Positions 16,516 to 24,976 of a stretch of DNA of 45,558 nt are shown piece after piece. Origin of the DNA: Acidobacteriota bacterium (GTDB lineage Bacteria; Acidobacteriota; Terriglobia; Terriglobales; Acidobacteriaceae); assembly GCA_021792795.1 (NCBI GenBank), contig JAJYUB010000029.1, forward strand, positions 1 through 45,558, in the 5' to 3' direction. Every line of letters begins with the position of its first letter. The stretch's first letter is position 1. Under the pieces are notes generated by a model that saw only the letters and a program-made list of their open reading frames with translations, was not told the DNA's origin and made no database searches. A program made the translations under genes and the position numbers.

Positions 16516-17781
16516 ATGCCATCGATGAAAGACACTTTAGGGGTTCTTCTGGCGGGCGGGGCCGGCGAACGGCTGTATCCACTGACCCGCGATCGCGCCA
16601 AGCCGGCTGTGCCTTTCGGCGGCAACTATCGCATCATCGACATCACTCTGTCGAACTGCATCAACTCCGATCTACGCCGGATTTACATCCTGACGCAATA
16701 CAAGGCGCTTTCGCTGAATCGCCATATTCGCGAGGGCTGGGGCTCGGTGGTCGCCAACGAACTCGGCGAGTTCATTGAAATTCTTCCGCCCATGCAGCGC
16801 GTCAGCTCCAATTGGTACATGGGAACGGCGGACGCGGTGTATCAGAACATTTATTCGATCGGCAGCGAGCAGCCCAAGCGCGTGCTGATCCTCTCCGGCG
16901 ACCACATTTACAAGATGAACTACGGACGCATGCTGCAACAGCATCTGGATTCGGGGGCCGATGTCACCCTGGCCACGCTGCCCATCGATCCGTCGGAGGT
17001 GTCCCGTTTTGGGGTGGTCGAGGTCTCGCGAACGGGAGAGGTCACAGGCTTCCAGGAGAAGCCGCAGCAGACGGACCTGCGCTCGCCATTCAACCAGGAC
17101 AAGGTGGACGCGTCCATGGGCATCTACCTGTTCAACACCGACGTGCTGCTTCCATCGCTGATTCGCGACGCGGAAGATCCGGATTCGCAGCACGATTTCG
17201 GCCACAATATCCTTCCGGCGATGCTCGGCCAGTACAAGATGTACGCCTTCAATTTTGTCGACGAGAACAAGCAGGAAGCGCTGTACTGGCGCGATGTGGG
17301 GACGCTCGACGCCTACTACGACGCCAATATGGATGTTGCCTCCTTGACGCCGATCTTCAATCTTTACGACAAGAGCTGGCCCATGCGCACCCGGCCATTG
17401 CAATATCCTCCGGCAAAATTTGTGTTTGGCGAGCCCGGGCGCACTGGCATGGCCATCAACACCGTGGTTTCGGCGGGCTGCATCGTCTCCGGCGCCACCG
17501 TGCGCAATAGCGTGCTTTCGCACGATGTCCGGGTCAATTCCTACGGGGAAGTCGATTCAAGCATCCTGTTTTCCCATGTCCGGATCGGGCGGCATTGCCG
17601 GATTCGACGCGCCATCATCGATCGCGACGTTCAGATCCCTGAAGGCACCGTGATCGGCTACGACGCGAATGAAGATCGCAAAAATTACCTGGTGACGGAG
17701 ACGGGCATCACGGTGGTTAGCAGGGACTACTCCCTCTATGAAAATCCGGTGACCTCGGACCATGTTCCGCACGACATGTAG
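16516..17781 (+). CDS. glgC: Glucose-1-phosphate adenylyltransferase
   Basis: GlgC makes ADP-glucose from glucose-1-phosphate and ATP, the committed step of glycogen synthesis. The 421-residue product shows the N-terminal nucleotidyltransferase fold with LAGGAGERLYPLTRDRAKPA, FGGNYRIIDITLSNCINS and GTADAVYQN. SGDHIYKMNY carries the catalytic aspartate and VDASMGIYLF is typical. The C-terminal part is a left-handed beta-helix (SVLSHDVRVNS, VRIGRHCRIRRAIIDRDV). ATG at 16516 has AGGATAGG 8-15 bases upstream. It diverges from the ABC-F gene; no other glycogen gene is in the window. Confidence 0.96.
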   Translation: MPSMKDTLGVLLAGGAGERLYPLTRDRAKPAVPFGGNYRIIDITLSNCINSDLRRIYILTQYKALSLNRHIREGWGSVVANELGEFIEILPPMQRVSSNWYMGTADAVYQNIYSIGSEQPKRVLILSGDHIYKMNYGRMLQQHLDSGADVTLATLPIDPSEVSRFGVVEVSRTGEVTGFQEKPQQTDLRSPFNQDKVDASMGIYLFNTDVLLPSLIRDAEDPDSQHDFGHNILPAMLGQYKMYAFNFVDENKQEALYWRDVGTLDAYYDANMDVASLTPIFNLYDKSWPMRTRPLQYPPAKFVFGEPGRTGMAINTVVSAGCIVSGATVRNSVLSHDVRVNSYGEVDSSILFSHVRIGRHCRIRRAIIDRDVQIPEGTVIGYDANEDRKNYLVTETGITVVSRDYSLYENPVTSDHVPHDM

Positions 17782-17853
17782 TGCCGGCCTGCGATTCGCA
17801 CTAGGTCAAAAAAATCCTGTCGCCCCGGCCCCTTGCGTTCTGTAGTATGTGAG

Positions 17854-17880
17854 GGAACTGAAAGGTGGCAGGCCGCGTAT
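17854..17880 (+). promoter_or_regulatory. Possible ECF-type promoter upstream of the sigma operon
   Basis: GGAAC, the usual -35 core of ECF sigma promoters, occurs at 17854-17858. It is followed 18 bases on by CGTAT (17876-17880). This would fit autoregulation and a leader of about 125 bases before the chosen start at 18015. It is only one match, so support is weak. Confidence 0.3.
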
Positions 17881-18014
17881 CCTCTGCTATGGGATTGTCG
17901 GCATTGCCATACCCGTGCGGCAGCATCGCCCGATTCGATCCGCGGGATCGCCGCGGCAGTGTGGGCCACGCAACGAACTCCTCATCAAAGGGGACACCGG
18001 AAGCCAGGCAGCGG

Positions 18015-18626
18015 ATGCCCGCAAACTCCGACTCTACGGAAGAGACCAGCGCGCTCGTACGACGTTGCCTGCAAGGAGATGGCCACGCCTGGCAGCAGAT
18101 CGTTGAGTTGCAGCATCGTCGTGTCTACGGTCTGTGCTATCGTTTTACCGGGTCTGCCGGCGATGCGGAGGACCTGACCCAGGACGTATTTCTGAAGGTC
18201 TACCGCAATCTGAAAACATTTGATATTGAACGCGGCAGCTTTCCCACCTGGCTGACCACGCTGACCCGGAACCTGCTGGTCGATCATTTCCGCCGCACCC
18301 GAGTCGAACAGACAACCCATTCGCTCGACGCCGGTTGGGAGGGCCCGGAAGGCCCGTCGTCGCCGGCGGAAAAGATCCAGACGGAGCAGCCCGATCCGCT
18401 GCAAAACTGCATGGACCGCGAACTGCAGGCGCTGGTGCAGCAGGCCCTGTTGCAGGTCTCCCCGGAGTTGCGCGAGGCCGTGATCCTGCGCGATCTAAAG
18501 GACATGGACTACAAGGAAATTGCGGAAGTCCTGCGCATTCCGGAAGGTACTGTAAAGTCGCGCATCAGTCGCGGACGAATGGAACTGGCAAGGCTGTTGG
18601 AACGTACTAAAAGGCAGGTGATGTAA
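18015..18626 (+). CDS. ECF RNA polymerase sigma factor (sigma-70 family)
   Basis: From ATG 18015 the product has 203 residues, a normal ECF size. Region 2 reads RVYGLCYRFTGSAGDAEDLT, with the core-binding and -10-melting part FPTWLTTLTRNLLVDHFRR. Region 4 reads SPELREAVILRDLKDMDYKE followed by the helix-turn-helix EVLRIPEGTVKSRISRGR. The Pro/Glu-rich linker (about 95-125) is slightly long. The frame is open back to GTG 17865, but that N-terminal stretch has no family match. Its stop codon directly precedes the ATG of the anti-sigma gene, which indicates translational coupling. It likely responds to an envelope signal passed on by that neighbour. Confidence 0.92.
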   Translation: MPANSDSTEETSALVRRCLQGDGHAWQQIVELQHRRVYGLCYRFTGSAGDAEDLTQDVFLKVYRNLKTFDIERGSFPTWLTTLTRNLLVDHFRRTRVEQTTHSLDAGWEGPEGPSSPAEKIQTEQPDPLQNCMDRELQALVQQALLQVSPELREAVILRDLKDMDYKEIAEVLRIPEGTVKSRISRGRMELARLLERTKRQVM

Positions 18627-19775
18627 ATGAAGGACCACGGCCAATTTGGAGACAGGCCGGCTGGAAAGTCGGCGAACGTCCCATCGGACAAGCTTGACTG
18701 CGCCGCGGTTGAGCTGTTGTGGGTTGAGGCCGCCGAGGGCTCATTGGCCCCGACAGAGGCCGAGCAGGTCCGTGCCCATACGAGCGAATGTGCGTCCTGC
18801 CGCGAGAAAATCTCCCGGGCGCGCAAGGGTCGCGAGTGGCTGCTGGTGCTGAAAATGGAACCGCTTTCTCCTCCTTCCGATCTGGTTGCAAAAATCCTGG
18901 CCAGGACCACGGGCGCATCGGAGACGTCCCATCTTCCTCGGTGGTCGATGCCGAAGATTCCTGCGGAAATAGATTCGCGTATCGCGGACCGGTATAGCCT
19001 GCCGGGTTATTCTTTCCCGGATTCCGAAACAGCCCCCGTCCCCGGCGAGACGGTTGGCGACAACAGAACCCTCAGTCGCGACGGGATTCCGTCTACCCCA
19101 GTCTGGCAGCGCCCTTCCGTGGTGTTCCTGCGGAAAACGGTTTTTGAACCGCGCATGGCCTTGGTGGCCGCCATGGCATTTTTCTCCATTTCATTGACTC
19201 TGAACCTGGTGGGGGTCAAGTTGACCCGGTTCCGCGCCGCCGATTTGGAGCCGCAGGCAATGCGTCGGGCCGTGACCCGCCAATATGCCCAGGCCAATGC
19301 TCGGGTGGTGCATTACTATGAGAATCTTCGCATCGTGTACGAAGTCGAGTCGCGCGTCCATCAACTGCGGCAGGCTGCGGATTCTGTACAGGCCCCTGAA
19401 AAGACCGGCTATCCGCAGGGCAAGCGGGATCCAGGAGCCAGTCGCGATGGCCAGGGCCATCGAGGCGATCGGGACCATCAAAGCAGTCGTGACGGACTGC
19501 ATCGGGAACGGATGGAAGTCACTCCCGTCAAGGACCAGAATGCGCAGCAGAACCGCTCCACTCCGGTTGAACCCGCACCCATTTTCAGCGGACCGACGAT
19601 CGATGCGTCCTTCAACGCACAGCCGATTTCGCCGGGTCAGAACGTAGTTGAAACTGTGCAGCCAAGATTCGTGTCAACGGTATTCTCGGAATTTGTATCG
19701 CGGCCTGCCTCGCAGGCTTCGTCGCGTTTACTTAAAATTGCTCGTTTTTCTGTGCAAGAAAGGAACTCGGCATGA
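18627..19775 (+). CDS. Membrane anti-sigma factor with zinc-finger (zf-HC2-type) domain
   Basis: The 382-residue product has an N-terminal anti-sigma zinc-binding motif: Cys25 and His51-x3-Cys55-x2-Cys58 (AHTSECASC). A linker leads to one membrane segment (about 177-197, MALVAAMAFFSISLTLNLVG). The rest is predicted outside, with a helical part (about 210-255), an Arg/Asp/Gly-rich low-complexity stretch (about 260-295) and a Pro/Ser-rich tail. It should hold the ECF sigma factor at the membrane until a periplasmic signal arrives. The start touches the sigma stop codon, and its own stop overlaps the next start (ATGA). The large extracytoplasmic tail is unusual; its partner is unknown. Confidence 0.85.
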   Translation: MKDHGQFGDRPAGKSANVPSDKLDCAAVELLWVEAAEGSLAPTEAEQVRAHTSECASCREKISRARKGREWLLVLKMEPLSPPSDLVAKILARTTGASETSHLPRWSMPKIPAEIDSRIADRYSLPGYSFPDSETAPVPGETVGDNRTLSRDGIPSTPVWQRPSVVFLRKTVFEPRMALVAAMAFFSISLTLNLVGVKLTRFRAADLEPQAMRRAVTRQYAQANARVVHYYENLRIVYEVESRVHQLRQAADSVQAPEKTGYPQGKRDPGASRDGQGHRGDRDHQSSRDGLHRERMEVTPVKDQNAQQNRSTPVEPAPIFSGPTIDASFNAQPISPGQNVVETVQPRFVSTVFSEFVSRPASQASSRLLKIARFSVQERNSA

Positions 19776-20698
19776 ATTGTGCAAATCATCCCGATACACC
19801 GGTTGCAGCCTATTGCCAGTTCTGCGGAAAGCCGCTGTGCGCCCAATGCGTTCATAAGATCAACAACATCGTGGGCTGCGAGGCTTGCCTGGCGGCCCGG
19901 ATCGGCGCGGCCAGCGGCGGAACTTACGGCGTCAATATCAACGATGGCAAAGGCTTTCAGTACACGGCAACTGGACCGCTTCCTCCGGGAAACGTACCGC
20001 CTGCCGCGAGCTGGGGTGCGGAACCCTGGGTTGCCTTCGGCCTTGGCTGGATTCCTGGCGTAGGGGCGATGTATAACGGTCAGTTTGCCAAAGCGTTGGC
20101 CCACGTGGTGATTTTCGCGCTGCTGGTCGATTTTTCCAATTACAACGGCGTGCTGGGCGTGGTCGTCTTTGGCTGGGTCGTCTATCAGGTATTCGATGCC
20201 TATCATACCGCGATTGCGCGGCGCGACGGGCTTCCTTTGCCCAATCCGCTGGGCTTGAACGATATTGCCCAATGGTTCGGCGTGCGATCCACTCCTCCCA
20301 CGAACCCATGGGTTGGCGGGAATCCAAATGCTACAAGCGAAAACCCGGCAGGTACCGCGCCAGGAGTGCCTCCGGTGGGAAGTGCAGGGCCTGTCTCCGG
20401 CTTCGCTCCCGCAGCGGAATATGGGCCGCCATACACTCCGCCGTATGTGCCGCCGGCGCCACAACGACCAACGGATCCGTTGAATCCGTTTTGCGCGGCC
20501 GGTCAATTTGGACCCAATCGCGGAATCCACGTGGGCGCGGTGATCTTGATCGTCCTCGGCGTGGCTTTCTTATTGGGGAACCTCGGGATTCTCAGCGAGC
20601 ACTGGATCAATCACGGGTGGCCGATTCTGCTGATTGGTATCGGTGTGTGGATGGTGATTTGTCGTAGCCAAAAGCCACCTGTAGGAGGTGCAAGATGA
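19772..20698 (+). CDS. B-box zinc-finger and TM2-like/LiaI-like membrane protein
   Basis: The 308-residue product starts with a B-box-type zinc finger (Cys3, His6, then CQFCGKPLCAQC and a later CEAC). A hydrophobic TM2-like unit follows (about 85-155, FGLGWIPGVGAMYNGQFAKA), then a Pro/Gly-rich linker (about 170-240). The C-terminal pair of hydrophobic segments (GAVILIVLGVAFLLGNLGIL, ILLIGIGVWMVI) resembles LiaI/LiaF-like (DUF5668) membrane units. It overlaps the anti-sigma gene and the next gene by ATGA junctions. The function is unknown; the context suggests an envelope-stress role. Confidence 0.75.
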   Translation: MNCANHPDTPVAAYCQFCGKPLCAQCVHKINNIVGCEACLAARIGAASGGTYGVNINDGKGFQYTATGPLPPGNVPPAASWGAEPWVAFGLGWIPGVGAMYNGQFAKALAHVVIFALLVDFSNYNGVLGVVVFGWVVYQVFDAYHTAIARRDGLPLPNPLGLNDIAQWFGVRSTPPTNPWVGGNPNATSENPAGTAPGVPPVGSAGPVSGFAPAAEYGPPYTPPYVPPAPQRPTDPLNPFCAAGQFGPNRGIHVGAVILIVLGVAFLLGNLGILSEHWINHGWPILLIGIGVWMVICRSQKPPVGGAR

Positions 20699-21057
20699 AT
20701 CGCTGGTATCAAATTCGCCGCTTAAGAGGTGCCGTCACCCTGATTTTGGTCGGAGTGTTGGCCTTGCTGAACCAGTGGAACATTTTGCATTGGGATGCAA
20801 GCTGGCCTTTGTTCCTGATTGTTTTGGGTCTACTGATGCTGGTGGAGCGCGCCGCGTGGACTGCCGACGTTCGCGCCCGGCAGCAAGAGCAGGAGTATGC
20901 AGCCGGCAACCCCGCCTACCCTGCGGGCCAGCCCCTGGGTAGCGCTGCAGGGTCGGCCTCGTGGCCGCCTGCTTCCCCGCCGTCCAGTGTTGGGTCCGGT
21001 CCGTTCGTTCAGTCGCATCCGCCCACGCCGGAGGATCCCGGCAGAGAAGACCGGTAG
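20695..21057 (+). CDS. LiaI-like (DUF5668) small membrane protein
   Basis: This is a 120-residue protein with two membrane segments (GAVTLILVGVLALLNQWNIL and SWPLFLIVLGLLMLVE). They repeat the pattern of the C-terminal part of the previous protein. A Pro/Ser/Gly-rich hydrophilic tail follows. The start overlaps the stop of the previous gene (ATGA) and the next start lies 4 bases after its stop. LiaI-like units are membrane proteins associated with envelope-stress modules in other bacteria. The specific role is unknown. Confidence 0.72.
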   Translation: MNRWYQIRRLRGAVTLILVGVLALLNQWNILHWDASWPLFLIVLGLLMLVERAAWTADVRARQQEQEYAAGNPAYPAGQPLGSAAGSASWPPASPPSSVGSGPFVQSHPPTPEDPGREDR

Positions 21058-21061
21058 CGCC

Positions 21062-22534
21062 ATGGGCATGCCTCCGCAGACACCGCCTCCTTATCCGCCT
21101 TCGCGCGCACAGTGGAAAGCGCAACGGGCGCAGTGGAAGATGCAATCTAAAATGCAGCGCGCCGCATACCGCGCTTCCCTTCGGGGCACGGCGCACAGAT
21201 CGATCATTGGCCCAATATTTTTAATCGCCATTGGCGTGCTGGCGTTGCTGATGACCCTGCACAGGATCAACGTCGACTACTTCTGGCATTGGTATGGGCA
21301 TTGGTGGCCGCTGCTGCCGATCGGCGCTGGGGTCCTGTTGGCGCTGGAATCGTTGACATTGGCCAACCACTCGCGGGTAAGGCTGGGCGGAGGCGTAGTT
21401 TTCCTGGTGTTGCTACTGGCGCTTGTGGGAGTGATCGCCGCGCACAACCACGTCAATTGGCAATCTGTTGGGGACCAGTTGCAGCTTGGCGACGACGTGA
21501 ATCTCGCCGAGATGTTCGGGAACAAGCACCAGGCCAAGGAACGGATTGACCATGCCTTGCCCGCCGATGCAACCGTTGTGATCCAAAACGCGCATGGCGA
21601 TGTCATCCTGACCGCCGGCAGCGACGACCAGATGCATCTGACGGTCGATAAAACTGTGTACAGCGGTTCCGATCGCGAGGCGCAACGCGAGCTGGACGCG
21701 CTGGAACCCTTGATTACATCGAGCGGCAACGTGGTCACCGTACACATGCCGTCAAGCGACAGCAAGGTGGCCGATATGACCCTCGCGTTGCCCGCGACTG
21801 CGGCCGCGCAGGTGCGAATCGACCATGGAGATGCGACCGTCAGCGGCCGCAAAGCCGCAGTCACGATCAACTCCGGCCAGGGCGATGTGGAACTGACCAG
21901 CATCGCGGGTCCCATCCAGGTGGCGATGCACCAAGGCGATTTTACTGGGCGGGATGTGCAGGGAGATTTTGCGATCAGCGGTCGCATGAACGATGTCACG
22001 CTTTCACAAGTCACAGGGTCTTCCACCCTGACGGGCGACTTTTTCGGCGACGTGCATCTGGACCATCTGCTGGGGCCGGTTCACTTGCATTCCAGCCGCA
22101 CCGAGATTCAGGCGGCCCGGTTGGAGGGTTCGGTCACTTTGAGCGATGGCGATCTGACGATGGACAACGCCGTCGGACCCGTCCTTGTCAGCACACGCGC
22201 CATGGACATTACGATGAAGCATATCCAGGGCGAAGTTCGAGTGAAAAATTCCGATGGCAGCATCGCCGTGAACGTGGTCGATCCGGTGGCCGCCATGGAC
22301 ATCGAAAACCGCAATGGGTCGGTGGACGTGACCGTCCCGGAAGATGCGAAGTTTACTGTGCAAGGCGTCGCCGTCGATGGCGAGATCGATTCAGACTTCA
22401 AGCTGACGCAAAACACGGCGAACGACCACGCCACAGCTTTCGGTTCCGTCGGTGGGGGCGGCCTGCTGCTGCACATCGTCGCCGAAAAAGGCGACATCCA
22501 CCTGAACAAGGCAGGAGCCAGCGCCGACCAATAG
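21062..22534 (+). CDS. LiaI-like membrane unit fused to DUF4097 beta-helix domain
   Basis: The 490-residue product begins MGMPPQTPPPYPP and has a basic Gln/Lys-rich N-terminus. Two or three membrane segments follow (IIGPIFLIAIGVLALLMTLH, a WPLLPIGAGVLLALE segment, GGGVVFLVLLLALVGVIAAH). The large C-terminal domain (about 150-480) has short repeating strands such as VVIQNAHGDVILTAG, VRIDHGDATVSG, VTINSGQGDVELTS, VTLSDGDLTMDNAVG and VRVKNSDGSIAVNV, the mark of DUF4097 right-handed beta-solenoids. The domain probably lies outside the cytoplasm and may sense or bind a surface. It closes the five-gene operon. The longer open frame from 20897 overlaps the previous gene and is rejected. Confidence 0.82.
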   Translation: MGMPPQTPPPYPPSRAQWKAQRAQWKMQSKMQRAAYRASLRGTAHRSIIGPIFLIAIGVLALLMTLHRINVDYFWHWYGHWWPLLPIGAGVLLALESLTLANHSRVRLGGGVVFLVLLLALVGVIAAHNHVNWQSVGDQLQLGDDVNLAEMFGNKHQAKERIDHALPADATVVIQNAHGDVILTAGSDDQMHLTVDKTVYSGSDREAQRELDALEPLITSSGNVVTVHMPSSDSKVADMTLALPATAAAQVRIDHGDATVSGRKAAVTINSGQGDVELTSIAGPIQVAMHQGDFTGRDVQGDFAISGRMNDVTLSQVTGSSTLTGDFFGDVHLDHLLGPVHLHSSRTEIQAARLEGSVTLSDGDLTMDNAVGPVLVSTRAMDITMKHIQGEVRVKNSDGSIAVNVVDPVAAMDIENRNGSVDVTVPEDAKFTVQGVAVDGEIDSDFKLTQNTANDHATAFGSVGGGGLLLHIVAEKGDIHLNKAGASADQ

Positions 22535-22591
22535 AAGCGTATTTTCTGCGCGCGGGTCGAGCCGCCTGACGGTCGCGCATGCGTGCTGATT

Positions 22592-23647
22592 TCAGTAGGT
22601 TACGCCGTTGGGGAACTGGCCTGCGGCGGCGACCCCATTGCGGGTCGTATTTTTGATGTGATACATGGCCGCGTCGGCGGCGCGGATCACGGCATGGATA
22701 TCGAGGCCATCCTCCGGGAAGCTGGAGACGCCGAAGCTGGCGAGGATTCGCAGATTGATGTCCGATTTCGGCAGAAACGTGGTGGTGCGAAGTTTTTCCA
22801 TCAGCCGGTTGGCCAGGTCCAGGGCCCGCTGTTTGGATTGATGCGGCATCAGCACCACAAATTCATCGCCGCCATAGCGGTATCCGGTTTCAATCAGGCC
22901 CAGGCTGTCGCGCACCATGTCGCCGATTTCGGCCAGCAGGCGGCTACCGTTTAAATGCCCGTAGGTGTCGTTGACCAGCTTGAAATGATCAAGATCGAAA
23001 AAGATCAAGCTCACCGGCTTGCCGCTGCGCCGGCTGCGTTCCAGAGAATGTTCGAGCCGTTCATACAGATGGCGCGCATTGAACAATCCGGTGCAATCGT
23101 CGGTAATGGTCAACTGCTGGATTTGCTCAAATGCTCGCGCGTTTTGGACGGCGATGGCGGCATAGTCGCAGAGAGCATGGAGGAAAAATATTTCATGGTT
23201 GTCCATGTTCTCCGGATGGCAATTGATCAGTTGCAGCACGCCGTAGGTTTTGTTTCGCACCCGTAGCGGGAGGCAAATGATAGATTCCACGCGACCGCTG
23301 TTCTCCGGCAGTTCGTCGGCCAGTTCCTGGTCCTCGGGAACGCTGGCCAGGATCATGGGTTCGCCGTGAAGCGCGACCCAGCCAGGGATGCCCTGCCCAA
23401 GAGGGATGCGTTTGTGGCGCAGTTTCTCCGTTCGTCCGCCGGAGATGATGCCGTAGTAGAGTTGACGGTGCTTCTCATCCACAATCAGCAGCGACCAGGC
23501 TTGCGGGCTAAAAAACCGGGTCATCTGCTGCATGATGCCGTTCAGAATGCCGGTAAGATCGACCGACGAAGTGAGGGCGCGGGCGACCTCGTGAAAGGTC
23601 TGGATCTCCAGCGCCGGCTGGCCGTCTGGGAAGCGGATCGTTTTCAT
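22592..23647 (-). CDS. GAF-GGDEF diguanylate cyclase
   Basis: The 351-residue soluble protein has an N-terminal GAF domain (about 20-170, with WSLLIVDEKHRQLYYGIISG and IPGWVALHGEPM) and a C-terminal GGDEF domain (about 180-340). The active-site motif RYGGDEFVVLMP is intact near residue 258, with FFDLDHFKLVNDTYGH upstream. It should make cyclic di-GMP from GTP. The usual RxxD inhibitory site nine residues before GGDEF is absent (GLIE instead), so feedback inhibition is not expected. It sits 165 bases downstream of moaA. The ligand of the GAF domain is unknown. Confidence 0.92.
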   Translation of the reverse strand: MKTIRFPDGQPALEIQTFHEVARALTSSVDLTGILNGIMQQMTRFFSPQAWSLLIVDEKHRQLYYGIISGGRTEKLRHKRIPLGQGIPGWVALHGEPMILASVPEDQELADELPENSGRVESIICLPLRVRNKTYGVLQLINCHPENMDNHEIFFLHALCDYAAIAVQNARAFEQIQQLTITDDCTGLFNARHLYERLEHSLERSRRSGKPVSLIFFDLDHFKLVNDTYGHLNGSRLLAEIGDMVRDSLGLIETGYRYGGDEFVVLMPHQSKQRALDLANRLMEKLRTTTFLPKSDINLRILASFGVSSFPEDGLDIHAVIRAADAAMYHIKNTTRNGVAAAGQFPNGVTY

Positions 23648-23812
23648 CGGCAGAAACCCCCTTCTGTCAGCGTATTCGGTGGGCCCGCTAAGTGCGCGCC
23701 ACGGCTATTGTTCGCGCTGCAGGGGAGGGACAATCCAGATCCATAGCTATGGCAGCATTCTACCGCAAGCGGTGCGGGACAGAAATTTCCGGTCAGGGAT
23801 TGGAAGGTCGTT

Positions 23813-24964
23813 CTATCCGCCGATATGCACCATGCTGCGCGAGGGCTTCAGAAAGTCGGGTTCTCCGATGTGGTGTCGGGCTTCTTTGCGGTCCACCGTG
23901 AGCCGGATGAATTCCGCCAACTCAGCGTCGTCTCCGCCGCGTCGCAGCACGCCATACAAGTCGTGGTCGGACTGCGAAAACAGGCACGTCCGCAGTTTTC
24001 CGTCGGAGGTGAGACGGACCCGGCTGCAATGTCCGCAAAAAGGATGCGACACGGGAGCGATGATGCCGATTTCGCCCGCGCCATCCTGAAATGTGTAGCG
24101 GAGCGCGGTCTCGCTGGCGGCGTTGGCGGCCAGCGGCACTACGGGTTGGAAGCTGTTGAGCGCGGCCAGAATTTCCTCCAGACGGACGACCACTTCAGGG
24201 GTCCAGACGCGGTCTTCCTCCAGCGGCATAAATTCAATGAAGCGGACGATCACGCCTTCCTCGCGCGAGAATTTTGCAAATTCGACGATTTGGTCTTCGT
24301 TGAATCCGCGCAGCAGAACGCAGTTGATTTTTACCGGATTGAGCCCCACGCGTTTGGCGGCGCGAACGCCCGCGAGAACTCTATCGAAACTGTCCGGCAC
24401 GCGCGTGATACGTGAAAATTTCTCGTGATCGATTGCGTCCATGCTGACGGTAATCCGATTCAGCCCCGCGTCTTTCAAGGGCTGCGCCAAACCTTCCAGC
24501 AGGTGTCCGTTGGTGGTCAGGGCAATGTCGAGCGGTTGGCCGGAGCCAGGCGCGCGCCGATTGCCATCCACAGCAAAAGCGGTCCGCATCTGGGCCAGAT
24601 CCACGATCATGTCGATCAGACCCTTGCGCAGCAGCGGTTCGCCGCCGGTCAGCCGGACCTTTTCGATGCCCAGCGAAACAAAGACGCGCACCATACGGAG
24701 ATAGTCGGCAATGGGCAGTTCAGCATACTGCGCCCCTTCCGTACCCGTGCGACAGTACACGCATTTGTAGTTACACCGGTCGGTGACGGAGACGCGCAGG
24801 TCCGTAATGGCGCGGCCATGCTTGTCGCGCAAACGTGGCGGCGCGGACAGCGACTGTACGGAAAGTTGGGCGGCCGGACTGGTAGAGAAAGATGTCATAC
24901 GATTGCAGTACGGCGAGGAAGCCGCGGTTGATTTCAAATTCGTCCGGGTGGGATCGGTCGCCAT
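23813..24964 (-). CDS. moaA: GTP 3',8-cyclase (molybdenum cofactor synthesis)
   Basis: MoaA is a radical-SAM enzyme that starts molybdopterin synthesis from GTP. The SAM cluster motif DRCNYKCVYC lies near residues 62-70. A second cluster site near the C-terminus is CGHC followed by RVRLTSDGKLRTC. The protein ends in IGG; a terminal Gly-Gly pair is typical of MoaA. The N-terminus carries about 40 non-conserved residues before LRDKHGRAITDLRVSVTDRC, so the ATG at 24898 may be the true start. It follows the cytochrome c gene by 12 bases. No other Mo-cofactor gene is present. A loop (VDGNRRAPGSGQP, about 130) adds a few residues. Confidence 0.93.
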   Translation of the reverse strand: MATDPTRTNLKSTAASSPYCNRMTSFSTSPAAQLSVQSLSAPPRLRDKHGRAITDLRVSVTDRCNYKCVYCRTGTEGAQYAELPIADYLRMVRVFVSLGIEKVRLTGGEPLLRKGLIDMIVDLAQMRTAFAVDGNRRAPGSGQPLDIALTTNGHLLEGLAQPLKDAGLNRITVSMDAIDHEKFSRITRVPDSFDRVLAGVRAAKRVGLNPVKINCVLLRGFNEDQIVEFAKFSREEGVIVRFIEFMPLEEDRVWTPEVVVRLEEILAALNSFQPVVPLAANAASETALRYTFQDGAGEIGIIAPVSHPFCGHCSRVRLTSDGKLRTCLFSQSDHDLYGVLRRGGDDAELAEFIRLTVDRKEARHHIGEPDFLKPSRSMVHIGG

Positions 24965-24976
24965 ATTCCCGACCCT

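Noticed and set aside
16314-16625. N-terminal extension of the first ABC-F protein
   Set aside because: It lies antisense to the glgC start and has no family counterpart.
20897-21061. N-terminal extension of the DUF4097 gene
   Set aside because: It would overlap the previous gene almost from its middle; ATG 21062 sits 4 bases after that gene's stop and starts a normal membrane protein.
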